From the NCBI RefSeq assembly GCF_019748715.1, contig NZ_JACLBZ010000013.1:28686-92685 (forward strand): 64,000 bases of DNA, in the 5' to 3' direction. Of the stretch, positions 16,480 to 25,943 are shown piece after piece (the stretch's first letter is position 1; each line of letters starts with the position of its first letter). The notes under the pieces are model-generated. The model was not told where the DNA came from, did no database searches, and saw only the letters and a program-made list of their open reading frames with translations. The stretch comes from Sporosarcina aquimarina. Lineage in GTDB: Bacteria > Bacillota > Bacilli > Bacillales_A > Planococcaceae. The position numbers and the translations under genes are program-made.

Positions 16480-17187
16480 TTACACATCACACGAGTCATC
16501 ATCACACTGCCCCCCGCTATCTTTTCCTAGCATCTGCAGAGTTGGTTTGATTCCTTCCTCTTCTGCAATCTTTTCGAGCGCCTCCACAAATGCTTCGATC
16601 GGCTGAGCACCGGAAATTGCATACTTCCGATTGATGACAAAGAACGGTACACCCTGTACGCCAATCTGACGTGCTTCTTCGATATCAGCTTGCACTTCAT
16701 CTGCAAAATCATTACTGTGGAGCATTGCTTTCGTCAGCTCTGCATCGAGACCCGCTTCTTGTGCGATCGATACGAGTACTTCCTCTGTGTCGATACGTTC
16801 ACCTTCCACAAAGTGACCATGCAACAAACGCTCGGTCACTTGCTCTTCCGCCCCATGCTGTCCAGCAAATTTCGCTAGACGATGTGCATCCTGCGTATTG
16901 GAAGTCTTCATTTTTTCCACTTGATAATGAAGCCCCACCGTTTTTGCTTGCTCTTCAACATTTTTCATCATATTTTCTGCTTCAGTCCTGCTGATGTTAT
17001 ACTTGTTTGCCAACCCTTCAAGTTGCGATTGGTCAGATGCTACAGGTGTATTCGGATCCAGCTGATAGGCCTTGTACTGCACCTCTGCTTTCTCCTCTAG
17101 CCCTGCTTGCTTCAGTGCCTGCTCCAAACGTCTCTTTCCAATATAGCAAAACGGACAAACATAATCGGACCATACTTCAATTTTCAT
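16480..17187 (-). CDS. DsbA-family oxidoreductase, FrnE-like
   Basis: A 235-residue thioredoxin-fold protein with an inserted helical domain. It starts MKIEVWSDYVCPFCYIGKRR, with the CPFC active site at residues 11-14 (by count) and the FrnE/2-hydroxychromene isomerase-like IGKRRLEQAL helix. GVQGVPFFVINRKYAISGAQ contains the cis-Pro and the usual terminal elements. A C-terminal CDDDSC pair may be a second redox or metal site. There is no signal peptide, so it is probably a cytoplasmic thiol-disulfide oxidoreductase. It is divergent from the FAD/Rieske oxidoreductase gene. Confidence 0.88.
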   Translation of the reverse strand: MKIEVWSDYVCPFCYIGKRRLEQALKQAGLEEKAEVQYKAYQLDPNTPVASDQSQLEGLANKYNISRTEAENMMKNVEEQAKTVGLHYQVEKMKTSNTQDAHRLAKFAGQHGAEEQVTERLLHGHFVEGERIDTEEVLVSIAQEAGLDAELTKAMLHSNDFADEVQADIEEARQIGVQGVPFFVINRKYAISGAQPIEAFVEALEKIAEEEGIKPTLQMLGKDSGGQCDDDSCDV

Positions 17188-17214
17188 TTATTCCGCCACC
17201 TTTCTACTATCAAT

Positions 17215-17242
17215 TTTAGATTCAATAAAATTTGGGTACAAT
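17215..17242 (+). promoter_or_regulatory. Candidate promoter of the FAD/Rieske oxidoreductase gene
   Basis: TTTAGA at 17215 and TACAAT at 17237 are 16 bp apart. The overlapping TTTTAG-N14-GGGTAC could instead be read as a weak sigma-B promoter. Confidence 0.35.
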
Positions 17243-17285
17243 ATAAATGCTTGAACTATTTGAATATAAAAGGACGGGTGTAAAA

Positions 17286-18665
17286 ATGAATGAGTCACTA
17301 TGGCTGGCAACCGCATATCCAAACGAAGAATATCCTGTGGTAGAGGATAATCTATCATGCGAGGTTTTGATCATCGGCGGAGGTTTAAGTGGGATTGCAA
17401 ATGCCTATTTCTTAGCGTCACAAGGTAAAGATGTCATTTTATTGGAGAAAAACAGCATTTTACACGGAGCGACCGGGAACTCAACTGGTAAACTAACTGC
17501 GCAACATGACTTGGTATATGCCGATTTGATTGAGCAATTTGACTTGGAAAGCGCAAAGCTTTATTTCAATGCGAACGAAAGTGCTCTGCAATTCGCTCGT
17601 TCCATTGCAGATGCAAATGAGCTGCAAACTGCACATTCCGCACTTTACTCACAAACTGCAAAAGGTACAGAACAATTAATGAGAGAGAAAAAAGCCTATG
17701 AGGAAATAGGAATTCCGTTCACATTAGCTGGCAAGGCAACCGATTTACCTTTTCAGACTACAAACACATTAATCATCGAGAACGAAGCTCAAATACATCC
17801 AGTTCGTTTTGGACAAAAGTTAGCACAGCTTGCAACCAAGGCTGGTGCTCGATTATTTGAACATGCACAAGTTGCGGCACTCGATACAGACCGCCATTTC
17901 GTTAAGCTTTCTTCTTCCACAGAAATTCGTTACCGTCAGCTGATCATCTGTTCGCATTATCCGATTGAGGCACTTGAAGGTATGCAAATTCTCAAATTAG
18001 ACGTCGATCGTTCTTATATAGCAGCGGCAAAAACAACCACCCCTTTCGCCCATCAATATATCGCCGTTGATAATCCGAAACGCTCAATACGCACAACAAC
18101 CATTGACGGTCAATCGTATTTATTACTGGCGGCAGAATCTCATCATGCGGGGGCAGAAAAAGAAACGCAGATCCATTATGACCGCATTACAGAGGACCTA
18201 AAAACGAACTTGCAACATTCGGACATCATCTACAAATGGTCTGCGCAAGATCCGTCTACGCCAGATCTAGTGCCCTACGCCGGAGCTATTTCAGATGCAT
18301 CGCCTGATGTCTTTATTAGTACTGGCTATCGAAAATGGGGGCTCTCCAACTCCATGGCCAGCGCTCAAATCATCTCGGACGCAATTGTCGGGCGACACAA
18401 TCCTGCCAGCGAACTATACTCTCCTCGACGCACGGATTTTGGCGCATTATTCAGCAGGGCTCTTTTATTGACAGGGCGCACAGTGAAGGAATTTGCAGGC
18501 GGTCATATCGCACGCACGGACTCGCCTATTTGCACACATATGGGTTGCCGTACTCGCTGGAATAAAGGCGACCAAACATGGGATTGCCCTTGTCACGGCT
18601 CTCGTTTCCGTGCAGATGGTTCAGTACTCGAAGGTCCTGCCACTCAGCCTCTTGATTTAAGTTAA
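17286..18665 (+). CDS. FAD-dependent oxidoreductase with C-terminal Rieske domain
   Basis: A 459-residue protein. Residues ~20-370 are a D-amino-acid-oxidase-type flavoprotein: dinucleotide-binding CEVLIIGGGLSGIANAYFLA, then VILLEKNSILHGATGNSTGK. The C-terminal ~80 residues carry a Rieske [2Fe-2S] centre with CTHMGC and CPCHGS, giving C-x-H and C-x2-H ligands. Such fusions occur across Bacillales, and their substrate is generally unknown. The start at 17286 is chosen because a purine-rich GGACGGGTG precedes it; an ATG at 17247 has no site. It is followed by a terminator shared with ppaC. Confidence 0.9.
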   Translation: MNESLWLATAYPNEEYPVVEDNLSCEVLIIGGGLSGIANAYFLASQGKDVILLEKNSILHGATGNSTGKLTAQHDLVYADLIEQFDLESAKLYFNANESALQFARSIADANELQTAHSALYSQTAKGTEQLMREKKAYEEIGIPFTLAGKATDLPFQTTNTLIIENEAQIHPVRFGQKLAQLATKAGARLFEHAQVAALDTDRHFVKLSSSTEIRYRQLIICSHYPIEALEGMQILKLDVDRSYIAAAKTTTPFAHQYIAVDNPKRSIRTTTIDGQSYLLLAAESHHAGAEKETQIHYDRITEDLKTNLQHSDIIYKWSAQDPSTPDLVPYAGAISDASPDVFISTGYRKWGLSNSMASAQIISDAIVGRHNPASELYSPRRTDFGALFSRALLLTGRTVKEFAGGHIARTDSPICTHMGCRTRWNKGDQTWDCPCHGSRFRADGSVLEGPATQPLDLS

Positions 18666-18717
18666 AAAAGACTGTCATGGAAACCGGATGAATTTCCGAT
18701 TTCTAGACAGTCTTTTC
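18664..18717. terminator. Bidirectional terminator between the FAD/Rieske gene and ppaC
   Basis: AAAAAAGACTGTC and GACAGTCTTTT flank a 28-nt structured loop. It lies between two convergent genes. Confidence 0.85.
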
Positions 18718-18718
18718 A

Positions 18719-19645
18719 TTAGGATAACGCTTCAGTTAATACTGGTACAATCTGTTTTTTTCGTGACACGATGCCTTTTAGCAATGCGGAGTTATTATCG
18801 AACGATACATTAAACGCGGAGCCTGCACGTTCTGCTTCTTTACCTAATGCAATGATGACAGAATCACTGTTAATGATATCCGTTACGACAAACAAGAATA
18901 AATCCAAGTTCTTTTGCTCAATCACTTGAAGAAGCAATTTTTCCAACTCTGCTTGACGCCCAAGAATATCTTGAAGGTCGACTGCATTCACTTGAGCAAT
19001 CTCCATTTTGATATCGCCGAATGAAAATTCTTTTGCATCCAAGCTAACTAATTCTTGAATAGGCGTCGCACTCAAATCTGCACCGGCTTTTAGCATGGCT
19101 AGACCATACTCAGCAGCATTGATCTCGGCAATGGCAGCCAATTCATTAGCCGCTGCCTGATCTTGCTCTGTAAAAGTTGGTGATTTGAATAACAATGAAT
19201 CAGAAACAATTGCCGATAGCATGAGTCCTGCGATTTCTTTCGGTATCTTGACTCCATGTTCCTTGAATAATTTGTTCAAAATTGTTGCCGTACAACCAAC
19301 CGGCTCAGCCCGATAATATAGCGGATCATTTGTCTGGAAGTTTGCGATTCGGTGATGGTCAATGACTTCCAACACTTGTACTTCGTCCAAATCGTCTACA
19401 CTCTGCTGCTTTTCATTGTGATCGACCAAGATAACTTGCGATACTTCAGGCGATGCCTTTTCGATTAAACGAGGGGCTTCAAAACCAAATGTTTCAAGAG
19501 CATACGCAGTTTCTTTTGAAATATTTCCTAAACGCACTGCTTCTGCATCTACTCCCAATTGCTGCTTCAAGTACGCATATGAAATAGCAGATGCTATTGA
19601 ATCTGTATCTGGGTTTTTATGCCCGATGACTAACACTTTTGACAT
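18719..19645 (-). CDS. ppaC: Manganese-dependent inorganic pyrophosphatase
   Basis: A 308-residue family II pyrophosphatase of the DHH superfamily, which hydrolyses PPi to phosphate in the cytoplasm. Metal-binding motifs are intact: GHKNPDTDS near the N-terminus, ILVDHNE, and VIDHHRI. The C-terminal DHHA2-type domain has [20 protein letters not shown], including the conserved SRKKQ. Its length is usual for the family. GGAGG lies 8 nt before the ATG. It is a single gene. Confidence 0.97.
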   Translation of the reverse strand: MSKVLVIGHKNPDTDSIASAISYAYLKQQLGVDAEAVRLGNISKETAYALETFGFEAPRLIEKASPEVSQVILVDHNEKQQSVDDLDEVQVLEVIDHHRIANFQTNDPLYYRAEPVGCTATILNKLFKEHGVKIPKEIAGLMLSAIVSDSLLFKSPTFTEQDQAAANELAAIAEINAAEYGLAMLKAGADLSATPIQELVSLDAKEFSFGDIKMEIAQVNAVDLQDILGRQAELEKLLLQVIEQKNLDLFLFVVTDIINSDSVIIALGKEAERAGSAFNVSFDNNSALLKGIVSRKKQIVPVLTEALS

Positions 19646-19697
19646 TGTTAAATCCTCCTAATTCACTCTGTTTACTAATTTTATTTTACCACACTAT

Positions 19698-20144
19698 TTA
19701 AGTTTGAGTAGTGGGAAATAATAAAGCATGAATTTCATCTTTATTATGAACGAAGTCTGCTATTGTATAACGATCCAGCACAGCAAAATAGGCTTGTAAT
19801 GCTTCATACAATACACCTTTCAGATGACAGGCCGATGATAGAACACACATATTTTTATTTGGATCAAAGCATTCAACCAAATGAAAATCATCCTCGGTTT
19901 TACGGACAAGTTCTCCGACATTGATATCTTTAGGGTCTGTACAAAGGCGAATTCCTCCTCCGCGACCACGAATCGTTTCAATCAGCTGCAGCTTTCCCAA
20001 TTCATGGACAATTTTTGTGAGGTGATTTTTAGAGATTTGATAAGCATCCGATATTTCCTGCACAGTGGAAAGTTCATCAGGTTGCTTGGACGCTAGAAAA
20101 ATCAGAACACGCAGCGAATAATCAGTGTACATAGTTAAACGCAT
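19698..20144 (-). CDS. nsrR: Nitric-oxide-sensing repressor NsrR
   Basis: A 148-residue Rrf2-family regulator. The winged helix spans residues 1-70 (ISDAYQISKNHLTKIVHELG, then RGRGGGIRLC). Three cysteines at 92, 100 and 106 match the [4Fe-4S] ligands of B. subtilis NsrR. NO disrupts the cluster and relieves repression. It is divergent from hmp, its classical target, with a candidate operator at 20345-20363. Confidence 0.93.
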   Translation of the reverse strand: MRLTMYTDYSLRVLIFLASKQPDELSTVQEISDAYQISKNHLTKIVHELGKLQLIETIRGRGGGIRLCTDPKDINVGELVRKTEDDFHLVECFDPNKNMCVLSSACHLKGVLYEALQAYFAVLDRYTIADFVHNKDEIHALLFPTTQT

Positions 20145-20266
20145 AATATCACCACTTTCTGTTCTTTTTCCATTATAGCATTTTCATTCAAAAATTCCTT
20201 ATTTACCGCAGCGAGTTAGATGAATAATAATGTTGATCCATTTAGGGTTTAAACTTATCAGAACCG

Positions 20267-20291
20267 GCTATCATTAAAAGATAGCTTTTTT
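20267..20291 (+). terminator. Orphan plus-strand terminator upstream of hmp
   Basis: GCTATC and GATAGC arms around an ATTAAAA loop are followed by TTTTTT. No plus-strand gene ends nearby, because nsrR runs the other way. Confidence 0.5.
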
Positions 20292-20344
20292 AGTGTATGG
20301 CGGTTTATTGAATGAACTGTGTCCACTTTTTGTATTCTGTTTAA

Positions 20345-20363
20345 ACATGTATTTTATATATAG
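20345..20363 (+). promoter_or_regulatory. Candidate NsrR operator at the hmp promoter
   Basis: ATGTATTTTATATAT is a partly palindromic A+T-rich site resembling the ATRTAT-type NsrR sites I recall. It overlaps a TTGTAT-N17-TTTATA promoter-like pair and lies about 60-80 nt before the hmp start. Confidence 0.5.
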
Positions 20364-20423
20364 CTTTTAAACAAAAAGTGTTTTATGATGGGTTTATCAA
20401 ATACGGAAAGGTTGTGCATTACC

Positions 20424-21611
20424 ATGTTAGATCAAAAAACAATCGATATTATTAAATCAACAGTACCAGTACTGGAGCAACACGGTAAAACGATTACAAC
20501 AGTTTTCTACAGAAATATGTTTGAAGCACACCCAGAGTTACTCGACATTTTCAATCATGCAAACCAATCACAGGGACGTCAGCAAACGGCACTAGCTAAT
20601 ACAGTGTACGCAGCAGCTCAACACATTGACGACCTAGGAGCAATTCTTCCAGCAGTCGTGCAAATCGCACACAAGCATGTATCTTTAGGGATCTTGCCTG
20701 AGCATTATCCAATTGTAGGGGAGTATTTATTAGGTGCAATCAAAGAAGTACTAGGTGATGCAGCAACTCCTGAAATCATCGACGCATGGGCAGCAGCTTA
20801 CGGAGTGATTGCAGATGCATTCATCGGATTGGAAGCAAAAATGTATGATGACAACGAATCTGCCGATGGCGGCTGGAGAGAATTCAAGGATTTCGAGATT
20901 GTCGATAAAGTAGAAGAAAGTGATGTTATCACTTCCTTTTATTTAAAACCAGTTGACGGCAAAAAGTTACCGTACTACTTGCCAGGACAATATATTACAA
21001 TTCGCACTTCAATCCCAGGTGTGAAAAATGTCGTTAATCGTCAATATAGCTTGTCGCAAAAATCCAATGATGAGACATTCCGCATTTCCGTCAAACGTGA
21101 AGATTCACTGCAACCGAATGGCGTTGTTTCTTGCTACTTGCATAACGAAGCAGCCGTTGGCGATATCATCGAGGTAAGCGTACCTGCAGGAGACTTCTAT
21201 CTAGAGCCGACAAAGACAACACCTGTAACATTGATCAGCGGCGGTGTAGGAATCACACCAATGAAAGCAATGTATCAAACAATTGCAGACGTGTCTCCTG
21301 AACGTGAAGTCGCATTCTTGCACTCCGCCCGTACACGCAGCCAACAAGCATTTGCTACTAAATTAGAGCAGTTGAACGCAAAATTACCGAACTCCAGCTA
21401 CAAAGCCCTTTATTCAGAAGAGGGAGACGGCATGTTCACACGCGAATTCTTGCAGGAAAATGTCATCGAAGGCAGCGATGTCTATGTCTGTGGACCTACT
21501 GGTTTCATGGAATTCGTTATCCAACAGCTTTATGCAATCGGCGTACCAGAAGAAAAAGTACACTTCGAATTCTTCGGACCTGCTGTACAACTTGATTTAG
21601 CAACTGTTTGA
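20424..21611 (+). CDS. hmp: Flavohemoglobin (nitric oxide dioxygenase) Hmp
   Basis: A 395-residue protein. Residues 1-140 are a globin (start [17 protein letters not shown]; proximal-His region [13 protein letters not shown]). The FAD-binding domain has RQYSLSQKS, and the NAD-binding domain has [15 protein letters not shown] and [10 protein letters not shown]. The enzyme oxidises NO to nitrate using O2 and NAD(P)H. I chose the ATG at 20424 because it matches the B. subtilis N-terminus; AAAGG lies somewhat far upstream (~13 nt). The earlier ATG at 20385 has no binding site. It is divergent from nsrR and ends in a strong terminator. Confidence 0.96.
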   Translation: MLDQKTIDIIKSTVPVLEQHGKTITTVFYRNMFEAHPELLDIFNHANQSQGRQQTALANTVYAAAQHIDDLGAILPAVVQIAHKHVSLGILPEHYPIVGEYLLGAIKEVLGDAATPEIIDAWAAAYGVIADAFIGLEAKMYDDNESADGGWREFKDFEIVDKVEESDVITSFYLKPVDGKKLPYYLPGQYITIRTSIPGVKNVVNRQYSLSQKSNDETFRISVKREDSLQPNGVVSCYLHNEAAVGDIIEVSVPAGDFYLEPTKTTPVTLISGGVGITPMKAMYQTIADVSPEREVAFLHSARTRSQQAFATKLEQLNAKLPNSSYKALYSEEGDGMFTREFLQENVIEGSDVYVCGPTGFMEFVIQQLYAIGVPEEKVHFEFFGPAVQLDLATV

Positions 21612-21623
21612 CCATACTAACAA

Positions 21624-21653
21624 ACCCCGCGAATTTGATTCGCGGGGTCTTTC
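21624..21653 (+). terminator. Terminator of hmp
   Basis: ACCCCGCGAA and TTCGCGGGGT form a 10-bp G+C-rich stem, followed by CTTTCTTT. Confidence 0.92.
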
Positions 21654-21688
21654 TTTGGCTTTTAGTTCATTTCTAACTGTGTTTCGCT

Positions 21689-22738
21689 TTATAATTTCTT
21701 AGGCATACGGATTGAAGCAAAAATCAGTGCAGCCACTAAAAAAAGTCCTAAATAGCCGACAAGCGGGTAAAAATTGCTGACCAAGTTCGTAAAACCGAAG
21801 AAGCTCAGCCCATAGCCGATTACTAATGAAACAGCTACGAAAACTTTAAACGTCTTCGTACCAGATTCAATGAATCTCGCACCAAATGCATAGAACATAC
21901 TGACTGCCGTATTGAAGATCATGCCGTACAGCACAAGCGCCATAAATATCGCGAATATAGGTGAAATAGAATTGATAATCGCAAGCATTGGCAATTCTGT
22001 TCCCGCCACGTCATCTACCTTCGAGAATATTGCCAAGTGACTCAATAAAATCAAGATACCGAGACCAAGGCCCCCAACAAAACCGCCCCAAGCAGCTGTC
22101 TTCTCATTTTTTTCCGCGCCTCCCATCACAATGGACATAGATGCGCCCACTGCAATATTGAACGACACATAGTTGATTGCCGAAACAAACCAATTTGGTA
22201 ATGTCGTCGGCACCGCTTTAGCTACAGGATCCAGAACCGCAAATGTTGTATCCATAGTCCATACACTATAGATCGATACGCCAACAACTGTGATGATCAG
22301 AAATGGTGTAATACTGCCAATCACCGCAACCACTTTGTCGACATTCAATAAGATTGTTAAAAATACGAGCACAATCATCAGCAAACTGCCGACATAAGAA
22401 GGCAACCCAAATTGCTGATGTAAATTAGCTCCGGCGCCAGCCAGCATAACCACTCCAACGCCGAACAGTGTAAAGATAATAATGCCATCCACCACGACGC
22501 CTAAGTAACGCCCGCTAATTTTATAAATGACATCCTTGTGAGAATTCGTCTGCATCCGACTGCCAAGACGCGTCAATACCATCCCCAAATAAGCAAATAA
22601 TACAGTACAGACGATAGCACCCAGGATCCCCCAGAATCCAAAACTCGTAAAATACGTCATAATTTCATTCCCGGAAGCAAAACCAGCCCCGACAATTATG
22701 CCGATGAAGGCACTTCCCATCTTTAATATGTCTCTCAT
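21689..22738 (-). CDS. YkvI-like polytopic membrane protein
   Basis: A 349-residue protein with about ten transmembrane helices and a LeuT/APC-like beginning: GSAFIGIIVGAGFASGNEIM, which contains the unwound-helix GAGFASG motif. NYVSFNIAVGASMSIVMGGAEK and MFYAFGARFIE are other conserved stretches of the YkvI family. It is probably a sodium- or proton-coupled transporter of unknown substrate in the cytoplasmic membrane. It appears to be a single gene. Confidence 0.82.
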   Translation of the reverse strand: MRDILKMGSAFIGIIVGAGFASGNEIMTYFTSFGFWGILGAIVCTVLFAYLGMVLTRLGSRMQTNSHKDVIYKISGRYLGVVVDGIIIFTLFGVGVVMLAGAGANLHQQFGLPSYVGSLLMIVLVFLTILLNVDKVVAVIGSITPFLIITVVGVSIYSVWTMDTTFAVLDPVAKAVPTTLPNWFVSAINYVSFNIAVGASMSIVMGGAEKNEKTAAWGGFVGGLGLGILILLSHLAIFSKVDDVAGTELPMLAIINSISPIFAIFMALVLYGMIFNTAVSMFYAFGARFIESGTKTFKVFVAVSLVIGYGLSFFGFTNLVSNFYPLVGYLGLFLVAALIFASIRMPKKL

Positions 22739-22795
22739 AATTTCCCCTATTCTTCTCTGTCACGACAAGGCCGCGAGATGATCTTTACCCCCACT

Positions 22796-23392
22796 TCATT
22801 TCCTGTATTTCGAAACAAAAGGGTTGTCTTTTTCATAAAACCGCCAAGGATAATGGACAGCCTCACCTGAGTTTCCAATACCTACGCGCGGACCAGCTTC
22901 CACTTCATTTTGCGACAATCCTTCTGAAATATAAAGCGGTTTCTGTGCCCAATGATGACCGTAGTAGTCCATCGTGACCCCAAGTGCTTTTGAGAGCTTA
23001 CCCGGACCATTTGTCAGATCGGTCATTTTCTTAATGTGATTCCCACGGTTTTCTTGCATATGAACCAAACCTTCTACAGGCTCGCCTGCTCTCAGCAAAA
23101 CGGCATGCGGAATTCCTACCTTTGCACCCACGACATTCATCAGCACGTGGGTGTGCATCTGGTATGTATACACCGATCCCGCTTCTCCAAACATAATTTC
23201 TGTGCGCTTTGTTCGACGATTACCGAAGCTATGAGCCGCACGATCTTCGGGTCCGTGGTACGCTTCAGTCTCTACGATTCTAACAACCAGCAAGCCGTCC
23301 GAACGCTCATGAACAATATGCTTTCCGACTAAGTTGCGTGCAAGTTCTAAGACAGGAGCTTCAAAAAAAGACGGATCGATCGGTTCATACAT
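22796..23392 (-). CDS. DNA-3-methyladenine glycosylase (Aag/Mpg type)
   Basis: A 198-residue member of the alkyladenine glycosylase family, which removes alkylated and deaminated purines in base excision repair. The catalytic glutamate motif is present in VRIVETEAYHGPEDRAAHS. Other family blocks are EIMFGEAGSVYTYQMH, GVPFAVLLRAGEP-like IPHAVLLRAGEPVEG, and LTNGPGKLSKALGV. Its length is normal for bacterial Aag. The gene is 23 nt downstream of the ABC exporter gene, so the two may be co-transcribed. Confidence 0.95.
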   Translation of the reverse strand: MYEPIDPSFFEAPVLELARNLVGKHIVHERSDGLLVVRIVETEAYHGPEDRAAHSFGNRRTKRTEIMFGEAGSVYTYQMHTHVLMNVVGAKVGIPHAVLLRAGEPVEGLVHMQENRGNHIKKMTDLTNGPGKLSKALGVTMDYYGHHWAQKPLYISEGLSQNEVEAGPRVGIGNSGEAVHYPWRFYEKDNPFVSKYRK

Positions 23393-23415
23393 TGTAATCT
23401 TCTCCTTTCCACATA

Positions 23416-25155
23416 TCAGGCCAAACCTTGACCCGCTGCGAACTCACGATAGAGGTCATGTGATTCCAATAATTCTTCATGCCGTCCTCGCCCCGTAATC
23501 TTGCCGCTCTCTAAAAACAACAGTTGATCGGCATGCAAAACCGTCGCCAAACGGTGCGCAATAATCAATGTCGTTCGGCCATTCATCAAATGCTGTAATG
23601 CCTCCTGCACATGAGTTTCGGACCCGCTGTCTAAGTTGGAAGTAGCTTCATCCAATAACAAGATTTCCGGGTTATGCAATAATGCACGGGCTATGGCAAT
23701 CCGTTGGCGCTGGCCTCCTGACAGTTTCATACCGCGTTCCCCGACCAATGTCTCGAATTGATCCGGCATCTCTTCGATAAACGTGTAGGCATTGGCCGCC
23801 TTTGCTGCTTCGATAATCTTATCAATAGAGGGTCGCCGCTCTAAACCATAAGCAATATTATCTAGAATAGTGCCGCTCAATAATGGACTTTCTTGTGAAA
23901 CATAACCAATTCGTCCACGCCACTCTGCTAGTGGTATGTCCTTTATAGGCACCGCGCCAAGTAAGATTTCTCCTGAATTCGGTAGATAGAAGCGTTCGAC
24001 TAATGAAAAGATTGTTGTTTTCCCGCCACCGCTTGGGCCTACGAATGCAGTGACCGTCCCTCTACCCGCTGTAAATGAAATACCATTCACTACGTGTTTA
24101 TCCGGATCATAAGAAAAGTGCACATCTGAAAACGTTAGTGCCCCTTCTGATTGCGGTGAAAATTTGCCCATTGCCGGCTCAGACTTCATTTGTAGAATTC
24201 CCTGGATACGCTCTGTCGCTCCGACTGCTTTTTGAAACGAGGTAAAGAACTGTGCCATTTGGGCAAACGGCATGATGATTTGAAACAGTAAGAAAATAAT
24301 GGCTACTAACGTTCCTGCAGACAAAGCACCTCTTGCAACTTGTGCTCCGCCGTAACCAAGGATCACTACTAAGATCCCCATCATCGTCAGCATCATGATG
24401 GGTGAGATGACGGCTTGAATCTTCGCTTCCTTTAACCCATACCGGAATAACGATTGAATTGCCGTCTTCCCTTTCCCTCCTTCTGTCGGCTCTGCCCGAT
24501 ACGCCTTTACTAACCGGATATCACCGAGCACACGACCTAAGTGCCCCGAAAACTTCGCCATTTCAGCTTGTGTCGCCTTCGCTACTTTATGCATTAACCG
24601 TCCTAATGGGATTAATATGACCATACTGACTGGCACACTAATCAGCATAATGATGGTCATTTTCCAATCCAGCACCAACAAAATGACAATGGCTCCGATA
24701 ATGGAAATCATGCCGGAAATGAAAGATACTAGATGTTCAGACACTAACGATTTGAGCACAGTTGTATCTTGTGTAATCCGGCTCATCGTCTCCCCGGTTT
24801 CATTCTGATCGAAATATGGGATCGGCAAACGCAGAACCTTCTGCCATAATTGATTGCGTAGATCTGCCACTACCGTTTCTCCAATATAAGCAAGCATATA
24901 GTAGGAAAAGCCACCAGCAATTGCTTGGACAACGAATAAACCCAGCAAGAATACGCCTGTTTTCCAGTTCATCAGTTCGCTCGTGAAAGAGTCCACCAAA
25001 TCTTTGGTGATCAAGGGAACGACCAACCCTGCTACTGTCTCGATAAGTGATAAAAGCAAGGCAAAGGCTGTAACTGCAACAGGCCAATGTAATGTCTTGA
25101 TTAAACTTATGAAATTTTTCAATGATCCGGTTGCTTTTGCTTGATTGTTCATCAC
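23416..25155 (-). CDS. ABC exporter with fused permease and ATPase (BmrA-like)
   Basis: A 579-residue half-transporter. Six transmembrane helices lie in residues ~20-320. The nucleotide-binding domain follows: Walker A GPSGGGKTT, Q-loop YVSQESPLLSG, signature LSGGQRQRIAIARALL, Walker B EILLLDEATSNLDSG, and H-loop IIAHRLATV. It is closest to B. subtilis BmrA (YvcC), a homodimeric multidrug exporter. The substrate is not determinable here. Two adjacent ATGs make the exact start uncertain by one codon. Confidence 0.9.
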   Translation of the reverse strand: MMNNQAKATGSLKNFISLIKTLHWPVAVTAFALLLSLIETVAGLVVPLITKDLVDSFTSELMNWKTGVFLLGLFVVQAIAGGFSYYMLAYIGETVVADLRNQLWQKVLRLPIPYFDQNETGETMSRITQDTTVLKSLVSEHLVSFISGMISIIGAIVILLVLDWKMTIIMLISVPVSMVILIPLGRLMHKVAKATQAEMAKFSGHLGRVLGDIRLVKAYRAEPTEGGKGKTAIQSLFRYGLKEAKIQAVISPIMMLTMMGILVVILGYGGAQVARGALSAGTLVAIIFLLFQIIMPFAQMAQFFTSFQKAVGATERIQGILQMKSEPAMGKFSPQSEGALTFSDVHFSYDPDKHVVNGISFTAGRGTVTAFVGPSGGGKTTIFSLVERFYLPNSGEILLGAVPIKDIPLAEWRGRIGYVSQESPLLSGTILDNIAYGLERRPSIDKIIEAAKAANAYTFIEEMPDQFETLVGERGMKLSGGQRQRIAIARALLHNPEILLLDEATSNLDSGSETHVQEALQHLMNGRTTLIIAHRLATVLHADQLLFLESGKITGRGRHEELLESHDLYREFAAGQGLA

Positions 25156-25171
25156 TCGCCTCTTTTCTATC

Positions 25172-25834
25172 TTATTCCAATGCGTTGTAATTTAGCCCTT
25201 GGATATATTCCCCAATGCGCAACCAATCCTCTTCTAAATCAGGTCGAAGGGACGGACGATAAAAGATGGATGCCGGGTGAAATGTCGGTAGAATGGTATA
25301 CGAATGGTCTGTCCAGCTATAGTGCGTCTCATCCAATGATTTCAGATACTGAACAGGCTGTGTCAATAGCTGACCGTGAAGTGTTGTTATTTTGGCATGC
25401 TTTCCGAGCAATCGTTGTAAACCAATATTACCAAGCGTAACGATGAGCTTCGGCTTAAGATTTGCCACTTCATAATCCAATACCGGTGCATGGGCAAGTT
25501 GTTCCTTTTGCGTTGGCGGACGATTGTATTTACGTTTCGTCAAGCTGCCGTCACGTTCTTTCTTCGTTCCCCATTTATAAGGTCTACTGCGGAATGAACT
25601 TGTCATATAAACATCTTCTCGCGAAAGTCCTATCGAGGCAAGAGATTTCATCAGTTCGTCACCTGCTCTGCCGATGAATGGCACGCCATGTACGGCCTCA
25701 TGTTCTCCAGGCGCTTCTCCGACCAGCAAGAGGGTCGGTGATTCAGGACCTTCACCTCGTACAAACCCTTCCACCTGAAAACCTTCACTGCGTTCAAGTG
25801 CAGTCTGTGCTATATCATCCGGAATACGAAACAT
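25172..25834 (-). CDS. Uracil-DNA glycosylase family 4-like protein lacking Fe-S cysteines
   Basis: A 220-residue UDG-superfamily protein. The family 4/5 motif 1 is present (LLVGEAPGEHEAVHGVPFIG, then RAGDE), with motif 2 ILPTFHPASIFYRP near the C-terminus. The protein contains no cysteine: the usual K-C-R-P-P is RSRPYKW here, and the later Cys position is AHAPVL. It therefore cannot hold the [4Fe-4S] cluster typical of family 4. The start at 25834 has GGGAG 8 nt upstream. The gene lies 17 nt before the ABC exporter gene, and an alkyladenine glycosylase follows that, so the three may form a repair/export operon. Confidence 0.85.
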   Translation of the reverse strand: MFRIPDDIAQTALERSEGFQVEGFVRGEGPESPTLLLVGEAPGEHEAVHGVPFIGRAGDELMKSLASIGLSREDVYMTSSFRSRPYKWGTKKERDGSLTKRKYNRPPTQKEQLAHAPVLDYEVANLKPKLIVTLGNIGLQRLLGKHAKITTLHGQLLTQPVQYLKSLDETHYSWTDHSYTILPTFHPASIFYRPSLRPDLEEDWLRIGEYIQGLNYNALE

Positions 25835-25897
25835 CCTATCAACTCCCTTGTCACAATTATAGAGGTTCTTAGGCAGAATCAAAAATATTTACCATTG

Positions 25898-25935
25898 AAA
25901 AAGCCGCCCCCATTTATGTTAAATGGAAACGACTT
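25898..25935 (-). terminator. Terminator of niaP
   Basis: On the minus strand AAGTCGTTTCCATTTA pairs with AAATGGGGGCGGCTT, with G-U wobbles, followed by TTTTTC. It lies 9 nt after the stop codon. Confidence 0.75.
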
Positions 25936-25943
25936 AACCTATA

